Positions 1-8,651 of a DNA stretch of 64,000 nucleotides are shown here, in pieces. Position numbers and translations under genes: made by a program. Positions within the stretch are counted from its first letter, which is position 1, and each line of letters starts with the position of its first letter. Location: contig NZ_BAJT01000002.1 in the NCBI RefSeq assembly GCF_000613845.1, positions 124,001 to 188,000 of the forward strand. The letters are read 5' to 3'. This stretch comes from Asaia astilbis JCM 15831. GTDB taxonomy: Bacteria > Pseudomonadota > Alphaproteobacteria > Acetobacterales > Acetobacteraceae. The notes beneath the pieces are model-generated. The model was given only the letters and a program-made list of their open reading frames with translations, was not told the origin of the DNA and did not search any database.

Positions 1-347
1 ATAATCTTGATCAGCCAGAAGATGGCGAAGGCAACGATCAGGAACTGAATGACGGCATTGAGGAAAACGCCTACATTAACCGTGACGGCTCCAGCCTTCT
101 GAGCCTCTGCCAGTGTCGGAAGAACGGGCCCCTTCAGCGTCAGAAAGATGTTCGAAAAATCGATGCCCCCCGTCAGCAGACCAATCCCAGGCGTCAGGAT
201 ATCCTTCACCAGACTGGTCACGATCGAGGTGAAGGCAGCACCGACGATGATACCCACAGCCATGTCGATCACGTTGCCGCGCATGATAAATTTCTGGAAT
301 TCTGTAATCCAGCCAGGGGTGTGCAGCTTTGATCGGAGATCGGACAT
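1..347 (-). CDS. mscL: Large-conductance mechanosensitive channel MscL (partial, 5' part)
   Basis: The gene runs off the left edge on the minus strand; the first 115 residues are visible and the C-terminal helical bundle is missing. A short amphipathic N-terminus is followed by the family signature [14 protein letters not shown] at residues 23-36, which forms the pore-lining first membrane helix, then a periplasmic loop and the second membrane helix at about 95-115. MscL pentamers in the inner membrane open under tension and release solutes on osmotic downshock. The ATG at 347 is preceded by AAAAGGATAGATC, a reasonable ribosome site. It is divergent from rpmE, so 348-583 must hold both promoters. 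Identity is clear from the signature; nothing unusual is visible. Confidence 0.95.
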   Translation of the reverse strand, partial: MSDLRSKLHTPGWITEFQKFIMRGNVIDMAVGIIVGAAFTSIVTSLVKDILTPGIGLLTGGIDFSNIFLTLKGPVLPTLAEAQKAGAVTVNVGVFLNAVIQFLIVAFAIFWLIKI

Positions 348-477
348 GATCTATCCTTTTCTAGGTTCAAGTATGACGAAAACAGGCTTCGTCCGCCCTG
401 ACCTGTTCGGTGAGGCAGACGGATCGGGTAAGGGATGAGGGATAAAAGAGAGCGATCAGGTAGAAAAAACACAGGAG

Positions 478-500
478 ACGCAAAAGTTTCTGCGTTTTTA
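478..500 (+). other. Small hairpin with T-run in the mscL-rpmE intergenic region
   Basis: ACGCA (478-482) can pair with TGCGT (491-495), and a run of T follows. It looks like a weak intrinsic terminator, but no gene upstream on the plus strand would need one. It may be a leader hairpin of rpmE, or chance. Confidence 0.25.
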
Positions 501-583
501 TCGTTCCCCTGACGGTTTCTTTCCGTTATAGCCGCGAAATTCGCTCCGGTCGGCATCGGAGCTCTGCAACAAGGACAACTGAG

Positions 584-817
584 ATGAAATCCGGCATCCA
601 CCCCGACTACCACGAAATCAACGTCATCATGACCGATGGCACCGAGTACAAGACCAACTCCTGCTACGGCAAGGCCGGCGACACCCTGCGCCTGGACGTT
701 GATCCGAAGTCCCACCCGGCCTGGACCGGCGTGCAGCGCATGCTCGACACTGGGGGCCAGGTTGCCAAGTTCAACAAGCGCTTTGCTGGCATCGGCGGTC
801 GTACCGCAAAGAAGTAA
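584..817 (+). CDS. rpmE: 50S ribosomal protein L31
   Basis: A 77-residue protein with the L31 features HPDYHEI near the N-terminus, TDGTEYKT, and HPAWTG in the second half. bL31 sits at the central protuberance of the 50S subunit and helps bridge to the 30S. The CxxC zinc motifs of the zinc-binding form are absent, as is usual for alphaproteobacterial L31; only one cysteine (in NSCYG) is present. The start is set by AAGGAC at 571-576 before the ATG. It appears monocistronic, divergent from mscL and about 160 bp upstream of the Hsp20 gene. Length and motifs fit the family. Confidence 0.95.
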   Translation: MKSGIHPDYHEINVIMTDGTEYKTNSCYGKAGDTLRLDVDPKSHPAWTGVQRMLDTGGQVAKFNKRFAGIGGRTAKK

Positions 818-889
818 GTCAGGCACTCCTTCCCAGGCGGGACCTTGTTCTGCCTGGAAACGGTCCTACATGATGGTTATCGCGATGCC

Positions 890-915
890 CTTGAGGGTCG
901 CGAGACACCCCTCAT
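890..915 (+). promoter_or_regulatory. Possible sigma-32-type heat-shock promoter of the Hsp20 gene
   Basis: CTTGAG (890-895) and CCCCTCAT (908-915), 12 bases apart, resemble the RpoH consensus (CTTGAA, 13-15 bases, CCCCATNT). The spacing is one base short and the two boxes also form part of an inverted repeat, so this is tentative. Its placement about 60 bases before the Hsp20 start fits the gene's expected heat induction. Confidence 0.35.
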
Positions 916-919
916 GCAG

Positions 920-979
920 CGGCGCTTGCCCCTGAGGAAGCACGCTGTCGGATCTGCCTTGAAGGAGGTTCACATCATG
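920..979 (+). ncRNA. ROSE-like RNA thermometer in the Hsp20 leader
   Basis: The leader just before the Hsp20 start can form two hairpins. The first pairs GCTT-CC with GG-AAGC around CCTGA (about 934-950). The second folds UCUGCC onto the ribosome site GGAGG around a short UUGAA loop (about 952-969), so the Shine-Dalgarno is sequestered. This is the layout of ROSE elements, which precede small heat-shock genes in alphaproteobacteria and melt at high temperature to permit translation. The canonical anti-SD segment is UYGCU; here it is UCUGCC, so the match is good but not exact. No folding energy was computed. Confidence 0.5.
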
Positions 980-1453
980 TCCTACGATTTTGCACCCCTA
1001 TTGCGTTCAGCAATCGGCTTCGATCGCCTCGCTCGTCTTGTCGACGATGCCGTATCGAATGCTCCTGCCAATGCGAGCTACCCCCCGTATAATATCGAAA
1101 AAGCGTCGGACGACGATTATCACGTCACGATGGCACTTGCCGGTTTCGGACCTGACGATGTCGAGATCTATCTCGCGGATAATCAGCTGATCATCAAAGG
1201 CAACGCGCCACGATCCCCCCGCGCGGGTCAGATCCTCCACCGAGGTATTGCCACGCGCGCCTTCGAAAGACGCTTCGCGCTCGCGGATCATATCGAAGTT
1301 ACCGGAGCAGAACTCGTCAACGGGCTTCTCACGGTCGCTGTGCGACAGATCACCCCCGAGGCCCTCAAACCGAGACGTATTCCGATCAGCGTCGGCCAGC
1401 CCGTCTCCCGGCAGGTTCCGGAAAAGACAACAGCCCTCGGGCACGCTGCCTGA
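977..1453 (+). CDS. Small heat shock protein, Hsp20/IbpA family
   Basis: A 158-residue alpha-crystallin chaperone that holds unfolding proteins for refolding by DnaK/ClpB. The crystallin domain covers about residues 38-140, beginning YNIEKASDDDYHV and ending with the family motif AELVNGLLTVAV. A C-terminal IPI (the I-x-I motif that locks oligomers) follows at about 136-138. The ATG at 977 was chosen over an in-frame ATG at 845 because AAGGAGG sits at 962-968 and homology begins with MSYDF. The leader carries a likely thermometer and heat-shock promoter. The domain assignment is firm; IbpA versus another Hsp20 paralogue is not resolved. Confidence 0.9.
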   Translation: MSYDFAPLLRSAIGFDRLARLVDDAVSNAPANASYPPYNIEKASDDDYHVTMALAGFGPDDVEIYLADNQLIIKGNAPRSPRAGQILHRGIATRAFERRFALADHIEVTGAELVNGLLTVAVRQITPEALKPRRIPISVGQPVSRQVPEKTTALGHAA

Positions 1454-1502
1454 TACTAGGCGAGACGCTCGGCGTCACACGGGTTTTTTAACGATTTTAG
1501 CG

Positions 1503-1523
1503 CGGAAGGGCTTGACCCTTCCG
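1503..1523 (+). terminator. Hairpin after the Hsp20 gene
   Basis: CGGAAGGG (1503-1510) and CCCTTCCG (1516-1523) form a perfect 8-bp stem with a CTTGA loop. It lies 50 bases after the Hsp20 stop. No T-run follows, so this is a transcript-end or stabilising hairpin rather than a classical terminator. A second 7-bp stem, GCCCCGG/CCGGGGC at 1585-1603, lies in the trcR leader. Confidence 0.4.
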
Positions 1524-1659
1524 TGTCCGACAGACCATACATTTGGCAACTTTGCAGTGCATCCAGCAGGTGCCAGGCAGAACCGCCCCGGTTTCCCCGG
1601 GGCAGGACATTTCAATCGGTGCCTGCTGGAGCGATGCTCCTCACGCAGGATAAACCGAG

Positions 1660-2243
1660 ATGACCTTGCCGCTTATGCCGAAAGCCACCGCAGTGTGGTT
1701 GATCGACAAAACCGCCCTCACCTTCACCCAGATTGCCGAGTTCTGCGGCATGCACCCGCTCGAAGTTCAGGCGATTGCTGACGGCGAAGTGGCTGCAGGA
1801 ATCAACGGCTACGATCCCGTCAAGAATAACCAGCTTACGCAGGAACAGATCACGCGCTGTGAAGGCAATGCTGACCTTCGTCTGAAGATCTCCGCGAAGG
1901 CCAACCCGGTGGCACGTCGTGCCAAGGCGCCCGCTACACGCCAATTGCCCGCCGTAACGACCGACCGGACGCAATCGCGTTCGTCCTGCGCCAGTTTCCC
2001 CAGCTCTCCGAGCTGCAGGTCATCAAGCTGCTCGGCACGACCAAGGACACCATTGCCAAGGTGCGCGACCGCCAGCATTGGAACAGCGCCAACATCAAAC
2101 CACGCGATCCGGTGATTCTTGGCCTGTGCAGCCAGACCGATCTCAATGCTGCCGTCCAGGCTGCCAATGAGCGTCTCGCCCGCGAAGGCCAGAGCGTTCC
2201 TGTTGTCGCGGAAATGTCAGCCTTTGAAGACAGCCACAACTAA
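1660..2243 (+). CDS. trcR: Cell cycle transcriptional regulator TrcR (DUF1013), frameshifted
   Basis: The N-terminal half (MPKATAVWLIDKTALTF, EFCGMHPLEVQAIADGEV) and the C-terminal half (VRDRQHWNSANIKPRDPV, LGLCSQTDL) are both typical of DUF1013/TrcR, a conserved alphaproteobacterial DNA-binding regulator with a helix-turn-helix. They lie in different frames. The break is at about 1926-1928, where AAGGCG should read AAGGGCG; adding one G gives a continuous 194-residue protein (583+1 bases, whole codons). TrcR is normally retained and both halves are well conserved, so a sequence error is more likely than a pseudogene. The ATG at 1660 follows GCAGGATAA. It appears monocistronic, followed by the DUF465-purE-purK operon. 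Confidence 0.8.
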
Positions 2244-2320
2244 GAAGGGTTGGCACCAGCCTACAACCCTGTTGTAGGATTTCTGGGTTAACGTCTGTCT
2301 TTAGAGCGGAAAAGAAGCCG

Positions 2321-2521
2321 ATGCTCGTTGATCATGAAATCATGCTCCGCCGTTTGCATGAGCTCCGAAGCGAGCATCGCGACCTCGACACGGTCATCGA
2401 CAGACTCATCCAGCATCCTCTCAATCAGTTGCAATTACAGCGTCTCAAGAAAAGGAAGCTCATTCTCAAGGATGAGATCAATTTCATCGAGAACCGCCTG
2501 ATACCGGATGATATCGCCTGA
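2321..2521 (+). CDS. YdcH/DUF465 family small protein
   Basis: A 66-residue, highly charged, helical protein with the DUF465 pattern: a first helix with LRSEHRDLDTVID and a second with LQRLKKRKLILKDEI. The family is widespread in Proteobacteria; it is thought to form a coiled-coil hairpin and its role is unknown. Its TGA (2519-2521) is directly followed by the purE ATG at 2522, so it is probably cotranscribed and translationally coupled with purEK. A neighbouring DUF465 gene next to purE recurs in alphaproteobacteria as far as I recall, but I cannot check that here. Confidence 0.8.
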   Translation: MLVDHEIMLRRLHELRSEHRDLDTVIDRLIQHPLNQLQLQRLKKRKLILKDEINFIENRLIPDDIA

Positions 2522-3049
2522 ATGAGCGAAGAACTCGATCTTTACCGTCAAAAGACGGACGCGGCCCAGACTCCTCGCGTAGGGATTATCATGGGGAGCC
2601 AGTCTGACTGGTCCACGATGAACTTTGCAGCAGAAAAGCTGGCCGAACTCGAGATTGCTTTCGAGACGCGCATCGTCTCAGCCCATCGCACGCCCGACCG
2701 GCTCGCCGAGTATGCGCGCTCGGCGCGCGGGCGCGGATTGCAGATCATCATTGCCGGAGCTGGCGGTGCAGCTCATCTCCCAGGAATGGTCTCAGCTTGG
2801 ACGACCCTTCCCGTATTGGGTGTGCCAGTCGAATCCCATGCGCTTAAGGGGCTCGACTCCCTGCTCTCCATTGTCCAGATGCCGGGTGGCGTGCCGGTCG
2901 GAACATTGGCAATCGGCAAGGCCGGTGCCATCAATGCGGCCCTGCTTGCAGCATCGATCCTTTCTCTTCAGGATGACGGCGTGCAGGCAAGGCTGGACAC
3001 CTGGCGTGCCATGCAGACGGCCTCTGTCGCCGACACACCTGAATCATGA
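2522..3049 (+). CDS. purE: N5-carboxyaminoimidazole ribonucleotide mutase PurE
   Basis: A 175-residue class I PurE that rearranges N5-CAIR to CAIR in purine synthesis. Visible signatures are GSQSDWSTM near residue 25 (phosphate and substrate binding), SAHRTPDRL near 59 with the catalytic histidine, and the glycine-rich [12 protein letters not shown] near 79. The GVPVES and [14 protein letters not shown] segments complete the active site. It abuts DUF465 upstream and overlaps purK by four bases (ATGA at 3046-3049), so the three genes form a coupled operon. Length is normal and the frame is intact. Confidence 0.97.
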   Translation: MSEELDLYRQKTDAAQTPRVGIIMGSQSDWSTMNFAAEKLAELEIAFETRIVSAHRTPDRLAEYARSARGRGLQIIIAGAGGAAHLPGMVSAWTTLPVLGVPVESHALKGLDSLLSIVQMPGGVPVGTLAIGKAGAINAALLAASILSLQDDGVQARLDTWRAMQTASVADTPES

Positions 3050-4190
3050 GTCTGGATGCGCTGCCCGCCGGGGCAACGATCGGGATCATCGGTGGCGGTC
3101 AGCTTGGGCGCATGTCTGCCATGGCGGCCGCCCGTCTGGGCTATCAGGTGCATGTTCTGAGCGCGGAAGATGCACCCCCGGCGGAGGACACCGCCTATCG
3201 TGTGACGATCGGCGCCTATGACGACGAAGCGGTGCTCAGACATTTTGCTGAAACCGTCGATGTGATCACCTTCGAGTTCGAAAACATCTCCACGGAGGGG
3301 CTTGAGCTTCTCGCCTCGCTACGCCCGGTTCACCCCGGGAAGCATATTCTGGCGACCAGTCAGGATCGTATCCGGGAAAAGACCTTTCTCGGCGATCAGG
3401 ATATTCCGGTCGCGCCCTGGGTTTCTGTCCCCGACGAAACACAGCTTGCCAAAGCAGCCTCTCAACTCGGTGTCCCCTTCCTGCTCAAAACCACGCGTTT
3501 CGGATATGACGGAAAAGGCCAGTTCCGGATCACTGATGAAGGGTCGCTCTCGCAGCACGCTGCGGATCTGCCTTATCCCTTGATCGCCGAGGGGTTTGTC
3601 GATTTCGAAAGAGAGCTGAGTGTCATGGTGGCGCGTAACGCTCACGGTGCGGTCCGCTGCTTCAGCGTGACCGAGAACCAGCATCGCGAAGGCATTCTCG
3701 ATCTCAGCCTCGCACCGGCACGTATCCCGGTGGCGCTGGCTGAGGAAGCGGAACGACTTGCCAGAAGAATTGCAGAGACCATCGGACTGATCGGCATTCT
3801 TGGCGTCGAGATGTTTGTTGCGGCAGACGGAACCCTGCTCGTCAATGAAATCGCGCCACGACCGCATAATTCGGGTCACTGGACCATGGATGCCTGCCTG
3901 ATCGACCAGTTCGAGATGCATATCCGCGCGGTGGCCGGCCTGCCTCTGCCGGAGCCGTTTCGTCATAGCGACGCAGTGATGAAGAACCTGATCGGCCCGG
4001 AAGGAATCGCACTCTGCGATGCTGTACTGGAGCAATCGGGTCTGGCGCTTCACCTCTATGGCAAGCGTGAATGCCGACCGGGGCGCAAAATGGGGCATGT
4101 GAACGCGCTGTTCCCCCTCGGTGCACTTCCGGTCCGTACGGAATTGCCGCTCAGTTCGACGCAGCGCTTCAGCCGGAGCTTTCCAGCTGA
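3046..4190 (+). CDS. purK: N5-carboxyaminoimidazole ribonucleotide synthase PurK, frameshifted near the end
   Basis: An ATP-grasp enzyme that carboxylates AIR with bicarbonate and ATP, feeding PurE. N-terminal [11 protein letters not shown] (about 10-20), the central [12 protein letters not shown] lysine segment, [15 protein letters not shown], and [14 protein letters not shown] are classical. After LFPLGALP the frame as read continues for 38 unrelated codons into the convergent radC gene. Restoring one G at 4131-4132 (CCGGTCC to CCGGGTCC) instead gives GPYGIAAQF and a TGA at 4188-4190, a normal C-terminus that clears radC by 20 bases. The corrected protein has 381 residues. A sequence error is the simplest reading. 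Confidence 0.93.
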
Positions 4191-4210
4191 GCGCCTAGCG
4201 GGTCCAGCCC

Positions 4211-4960
4211 TTACGACTCACTCAACAGACCCAGATCGCGGAAGCTGACATAGGCGCCGTTGCCGATGATAATATGATCGACGATACGCACCTCGATCAA
4301 CGCTGTTGCTCGCGCGGTATCTCTCGTCATGGAGATATCCCCGTCGGAAGGGCTGGGGTCGCCGCTCGGATGATTATGGACGAGAACAATTTTTTTGGCG
4401 CCCAGCTCCATGGAGCGTCTTGCCACCTCTCTGGGATAGACAGGGGTATGATTCACAGTCCCGCGCGTCTGGGCTTCATCGGCCAGCAATCGGTTTTTCT
4501 CATCCAGAAAAAGGATATGAAATTGCTCGATGGGTTCGCGGGCGAGGCGCGAAATCAGATAATCGAGCAAAAGCTTCCGATTGCCGAACACGTCATCGCT
4601 GCCCAGACGCGCACGGCTCACCCGAATGGCGGCGTCATGAACCAGCCGCAATCCGGTGCGTATAGGAGGGCCGACATGCAACAACCCGGTCAACGCACGA
4701 TCCTCTGCTGCAAACACGGCAGCAAGTGAGCCGAACCGAACCAGAAGGGTCTGCACCATCGTCCGTCCAATTTCCGGATTCACCCCAAGAGACTCGCAGA
4801 AAAGCCTCAACAGCACTTCATCCGCCAGCACTGGCCCCTGCCCCGCGACCAACGCCTGTTGGGGAAACTCAGTCCAGTCAGGTGAAGAAATGTCCGATCC
4901 GTCACCAGAAGGTTCCTTCTTCTGGTTCTTGACGCCGTTAGTGTGCTTTACTTTCCTCAA
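4211..4960 (-). CDS. radC: RadC-family JAB domain protein (intact metalloprotease motif)
   Basis: A 249-residue RadC homologue. The N-terminal third carries a helix-hairpin-helix-like region (LADEVLLRLF; FGSLAAVFAAED). The C-terminal JAB/MPN domain keeps the full JAMM metal site: an upstream glutamate in the domain, HNHPSGDPSPSDGD at about 199-212, and a downstream IIIGN. RadC was once linked to DNA repair, but its biochemical role is unsettled. The start is a TTG at 4960, supported by GGCGGAGAA just upstream; no ATG in frame is better placed. It is convergent with purK and divergent from the phosphatase gene. A second, degenerate RadC lies 700 bases away. Confidence 0.85.
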   Translation of the reverse strand: MRKVKHTNGVKNQKKEPSGDGSDISSPDWTEFPQQALVAGQGPVLADEVLLRLFCESLGVNPEIGRTMVQTLLVRFGSLAAVFAAEDRALTGLLHVGPPIRTGLRLVHDAAIRVSRARLGSDDVFGNRKLLLDYLISRLAREPIEQFHILFLDEKNRLLADEAQTRGTVNHTPVYPREVARRSMELGAKKIVLVHNHPSGDPSPSDGDISMTRDTARATALIEVRIVDHIIIGNGAYVSFRDLGLLSES

Positions 4961-4992
4961 CGGCTTCTCCGCCTTGGTCCATCGAGAGAATT

Positions 4993-5686
4993 ATGTCAGA
5001 GTTTGATAATTATACGAGTGATCATTCTATTTTATTTGATCTTGACGGGACAATTATCGACTCCCGCATCGGTATTATCGAAACACTCCACAAAGTGGTT
5101 TCGGCGCTTGGACACAAGCCGGATTTATCGATCGACCTGACTTGGGTCGTCGGGCCACCACTTGCCGAACTTATGGCCGAGGTGATCAGCGCCTACGGAG
5201 AGACACGGGTGAACGAAGCCATCACACTCTATCGTCGCTTCTATGACGAGACGGCGCTTTCAGACACTTGTATTCCCTGCGATGGCGGAATTGCTTCGCG
5301 ATCTCGCCCGGTCACCGATCCGTATTTTCACAGCCACCTCCAAGCCAGCCTTTCTGGCCCGTCAGATCCTGACGGAGCATGGCCTCGATACATGTTTCGA
5401 CGCGATCCACGGGGCTTCCGATAATGATAGCGGCGGCGAGAAGCCTGAGATGATTGCCCGGATCATCGCCGAAGAAGGCCTCGCGCCCCACCGTACGCTC
5501 ATGATCGGCGACCGGCGCTTCGACATATCAGGTGCGCATGCGAACAAGCTGAGAGGGCTCGGCGTCCTCTGGGGCTATGGCGGTGTCGAGGAGCTGACCG
5601 AGGCAGGAGCGGATCTTCTTGTCGAAACGCCTGATGGGCTTGCCGCCGCCATCAGGGGACAATTTCAGGCGCTCTCTCGCCTCTAA
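4993..5686 (+). CDS. HAD-family phosphatase (phosphoglycolate phosphatase-like), frameshifted
   Basis: The N-terminal part has HAD motif I FDLDGTIIDSR (about 14-24), with the nucleophile and acid/base aspartates. The C-terminal part, in the +1 frame, has motif II TATS, a lysine in EKPEM (motif III) and motif IV MIGDRRFDISGA. The two join if one T is removed at 5278-5279, giving a continuous 230-residue protein. This matches Gph/PpaX-type phosphatases that remove phosphoglycolate or act on pyrophosphate-like substrates; the exact substrate cannot be read. The ATG at 4993 follows CGAGAGAATT. It lies between the two radC genes, divergent from the first and convergent with the second. Confidence 0.8.
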
Positions 5687-5696
5687 GTCACGAGAT

Positions 5697-6395
5697 CTAA
5701 AACAAACCTTTCTGCCTCAGGCTGAGGGGGGAGCGCCTCTCGGAGACGATGACGACATCGTGCAGGATCATCGACAGCGCGCCCGCCTCCTGGCTCAGAC
5801 GCCCGGCGAACAGTTTGAGAGGCGAGGTTGTGGCATGAAAGCTGGCGAGCGTTTTCTGAACGCCGATCAACGCCACAGCCTGTAGCGCCAGAGCGCGACG
5901 AAAGATCGGGGCCGTGCAGGCAAAATCATCGACTGGCTCATCGGCGAGAAGGCGGTTTCGGTTATCGAGATAGAGCAAGCGAAACTGCTCGGGCACCGCA
6001 CTTGTCATCGCGCCAGAAAGATAGGCGCAAAGCTGCTCCCAACCACTCAGCCTTGGGCGCAATCGATCCTCAGCCAGGGCAAGGCGATCTGCGACAACGG
6101 GCGGGAATTTCAGCAGCAGGACAGCCTGCTCCCGTAACCCCATGGCGAGGAGGTCCTTGCCAGAGGCGGCAAACACCCCGGCGAGGCTCCCAAACCGGTG
6201 CAGAAGCGCCTTTGCCAATGGCTTGGTGTCCCGTCTCGGCACGCTGTAATAAAGCAGCATTTCCAATGTTTCGTAATCGGCCAGCGTCTCTGCCCCCTGC
6301 GTCAGCACACGATGACGCATCCGCTCCCGATGACCGTGAGGGCCAGTTCCTTTCAGCAGGTTCTTTTCTCGGGTCGGAAATGAGGATTTGGCCAT
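5697..6395 (-). CDS. RadC-like protein lacking the JAMM metal-binding motif
   Basis: A 232-residue protein with the RadC N-terminal layout: GHRERMRHRVLTQG, LADYETLEMLLYYSVPRRDTKP and FGSLAGVFAASG. The C-terminal JAB fold is recognisable (EQFRLLYLDNRNRLLADEP), but the place where RadC has HNHPSGDPxPSxxD reads FHATTSPLKLFAGRLSQEAG. The first histidine, the downstream histidine pair and the aspartate are lost, so it should not bind the catalytic zinc. The frame is open throughout, so this is a divergent paralogue rather than a broken gene. I chose ATG 6395 (MAKSSF) over 6431, because the latter would overlap the divergent helicase start at 6423. Its function is unknown. Confidence 0.75.
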   Translation of the reverse strand: MAKSSFPTREKNLLKGTGPHGHRERMRHRVLTQGAETLADYETLEMLLYYSVPRRDTKPLAKALLHRFGSLAGVFAASGKDLLAMGLREQAVLLLKFPPVVADRLALAEDRLRPRLSGWEQLCAYLSGAMTSAVPEQFRLLYLDNRNRLLADEPVDDFACTAPIFRRALALQAVALIGVQKTLASFHATTSPLKLFAGRLSQEAGALSMILHDVVIVSERRSPLSLRQKGLF

Positions 6396-6422
6396 AACGC
6401 CATTACATTCTATATCGAACCG

Positions 6423-8651
6423 GTGACGCAATCCCTCATCTCACCCTCCTCCCCTGAGTATCTCGACCGGCTCAATCCGGAGCAACGAGAGGCCATTGAA
6501 ACGACCGAAGGGCCGCTTCTGATTCTCGCGGGAGCCGGCACTGGCAAGACACGTGTTCTGACGACACGTTTTGCCCATATCCTGCTCGAAGGGCGCGCGC
6601 GCCCCTATCAGATTCTGGCTGTGACCTTCACCAACAAGGCGGCCCGGGAGATGCGCGAGCGTATCGGGGCCCTGCTCGGCGAAACCATCGATGGGTTGTG
6701 GCTCGGCACCTTTCACGCCCTCTGCGCGCGTATGCTTCGGCGTCACGCCGAGTATGTCGGGCTAACGACCGGCTTTACCATCCTCGACACCGACGATCAG
6801 ATCCGTCTGGTGCGCCAGATCATGGAGCCTTATCGTCTCGATACCAAGCGGTGGCCGCCTCAGGCATTGCTCGGAATTTTCCAGCGCTGGAAAGACCGGG
6901 GACTGACCCCCGAACAGGTGACCGCCGCTGAGGATACGGATTTCGCGGGCGGTCAGGCGCGCAAGATTTACGCGGCCTATCAGGACCGCCTCAAGGCAGT
7001 AAATGCGTGCGATTTCGGCGATCTCATGCTGCACACGCTCGAGATCCTACGCACCCAGCCCGATGTCCTCGCTCAGTATCACCGGCTTTTCCGTTACATT
7101 CTGGTCGATGAGTATCAGGATACGAACACCATCCAGTATCTCTGGCTTCGGCTTCTGGCCAAACGCGAGCACGGCCCGGCCAATATTGCCTGTGTGGGTG
7201 ATGACGATCAGTCGATCTATTCATGGCGCGGCGCCGAAATTGAAAATATCCTGCGTTTCGAGAAGGATTTCCCCGGCTGTAAAGTCGTCCGTCTCGAACG
7301 CAACTACCGATCCACCGCCCAGATCCTGGCTGCCGCTTCCGGTCTGATCGCCCATAATTCGGGTCGCCTGGGTAAAACGCTTCGTCCCGGCCGAGACGAC
7401 GCGCAGGGCGAAAAGGTGCAGATCATCAGCGCCTGGGATTCGGATGAGGAAGCCCGTATCGCGGCAGGCGCCATCGAGCGTCTGCGCGCCGAGGGTCACC
7501 CCCTTTCGCAGATTGCCATACTCATGCGGGCGGGCTTCCAGACACGCCCCTTCGAAGAGCGTTTTCTGACACTGGGTCTTCCCTATCGGGTCGTTGGTGG
7601 TCTGCGCTTTTACGAGCGCGCCGAGATTCGCGATGCCATGGCCTATATGCGTGTTCTGGCGCAGCCCGCAGACGATCTCGCTTTCGAACGCATCATCAAC
7701 GTGCCCAAACGCGGTGTCGGCGCGGCGGGGCTGCAGAAGCTCCACCATGAAGCCAGAACGCTGAATGCACCGCTCAGCGCAGGTGTTGCCCATGCGCTTG
7801 AGACTGGCGTGGTCAAAGGCAAGGGCCGCGAGGCTCTGGCAAGCCTGATCGAGGCCTTCCGGCGCGCACGCGAGACACGAGAGACCGAGGGTCATGTCGT
7901 GGCGACCGAGCAGCTGCTCGAGGAGAGCGGCTATCTGCAGATGTGGCGCGACGACAAGACGCCCGAAGCACCGGGCAGGCTCGACAATATCAAGGAACTG
8001 CTACGCGCTATCGGCGATTTCGGAACGCTTGAGGGTTTTCTCGAACACGTGGCTCTCGTCACGGAGACCGAGGACAAGGCCAATCTCGACACCGTCAGTC
8101 TGATGACACTGCATGGCGCCAAGGGACTGGAGTTCGACACGGTCTTCCTTCCCGGTTGGGAGGAAGGCGTATTTCCCTCCCAGCGCAGTCTCGATGAAGG
8201 CGGTCTCAAAAGTCTGGAGGAAGAACGCCGGCTGGCCTATGTCGGCATCACGCGCGCGCGCAAACGGGCGATCATCATCCACGCAGCACGTCGACGCATC
8301 TATGCCAACTGGCAGGACTCAGTGCCAAGCCGCTTCATTGAGGAAATCCCCTCCGAGACGGTCGAACATACGGGTCAGGCCATGCAGGAGCGGCGTCAGG
8401 CCGCAGCGCAGACATCGATCTTCGCCTCGGGCCCCGTGTCCAGTTCACGGGGCAGCTATGGTCGCCCCTCTCCGCGTGTTACCGACGTGCTACCCGATGC
8501 CTCGCATAACATCGCCATTGGAGCGCGCGTTTTCCATCAGAAATTCGGTTATGGCACAGTGCTGGGCGTCGAATCCGATCGGCTTCATATCAACTTTGAA
8601 AAGGCAGGCGAAAAACGCATCATGGCCCATTTTGTGGAACAGGTCTCGTGA
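6423..8651 (+). CDS. UvrD/PcrA-type superfamily 1A DNA helicase
   Basis: A 742-residue 3'-5' DNA helicase of the UvrD/PcrA/Rep family, acting in nucleotide excision and mismatch repair and in clearing stalled forks. All helicase motifs are present: Walker A AGAGTGKT at 36-43, TFTNKAAREM (Ia), DEYQDTN (II), GDDDQSIYSWRGA (III), ERNYRST (IV), TLHGAKGLEFDTVF (V) and RRLAYVGITRARK (VI). The last 45 residues (FHQKFGYGTVLGVE onward) form the small PcrA/UvrD C-terminal Tudor-like domain that contacts RNA polymerase. The start is GTG at 6423. Its TGA overlaps the prmA GTG by four bases, so the two are coupled. Confidence 0.92.
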   Translation: MTQSLISPSSPEYLDRLNPEQREAIETTEGPLLILAGAGTGKTRVLTTRFAHILLEGRARPYQILAVTFTNKAAREMRERIGALLGETIDGLWLGTFHALCARMLRRHAEYVGLTTGFTILDTDDQIRLVRQIMEPYRLDTKRWPPQALLGIFQRWKDRGLTPEQVTAAEDTDFAGGQARKIYAAYQDRLKAVNACDFGDLMLHTLEILRTQPDVLAQYHRLFRYILVDEYQDTNTIQYLWLRLLAKREHGPANIACVGDDDQSIYSWRGAEIENILRFEKDFPGCKVVRLERNYRSTAQILAAASGLIAHNSGRLGKTLRPGRDDAQGEKVQIISAWDSDEEARIAAGAIERLRAEGHPLSQIAILMRAGFQTRPFEERFLTLGLPYRVVGGLRFYERAEIRDAMAYMRVLAQPADDLAFERIINVPKRGVGAAGLQKLHHEARTLNAPLSAGVAHALETGVVKGKGREALASLIEAFRRARETRETEGHVVATEQLLEESGYLQMWRDDKTPEAPGRLDNIKELLRAIGDFGTLEGFLEHVALVTETEDKANLDTVSLMTLHGAKGLEFDTVFLPGWEEGVFPSQRSLDEGGLKSLEEERRLAYVGITRARKRAIIIHAARRRIYANWQDSVPSRFIEEIPSETVEHTGQAMQERRQAAAQTSIFASGPVSSSRGSYGRPSPRVTDVLPDASHNIAIGARVFHQKFGYGTVLGVESDRLHINFEKAGEKRIMAHFVEQVS

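Noticed and set aside
845-976. An earlier in-frame start for the Hsp20 gene
   Set aside because: No ribosome site and no homology; the region fits a regulatory leader instead.
4126-4248. A long PurK C-terminal extension overlapping radC
   Set aside because: The extension has no family similarity; the other frame gives a normal end before radC.
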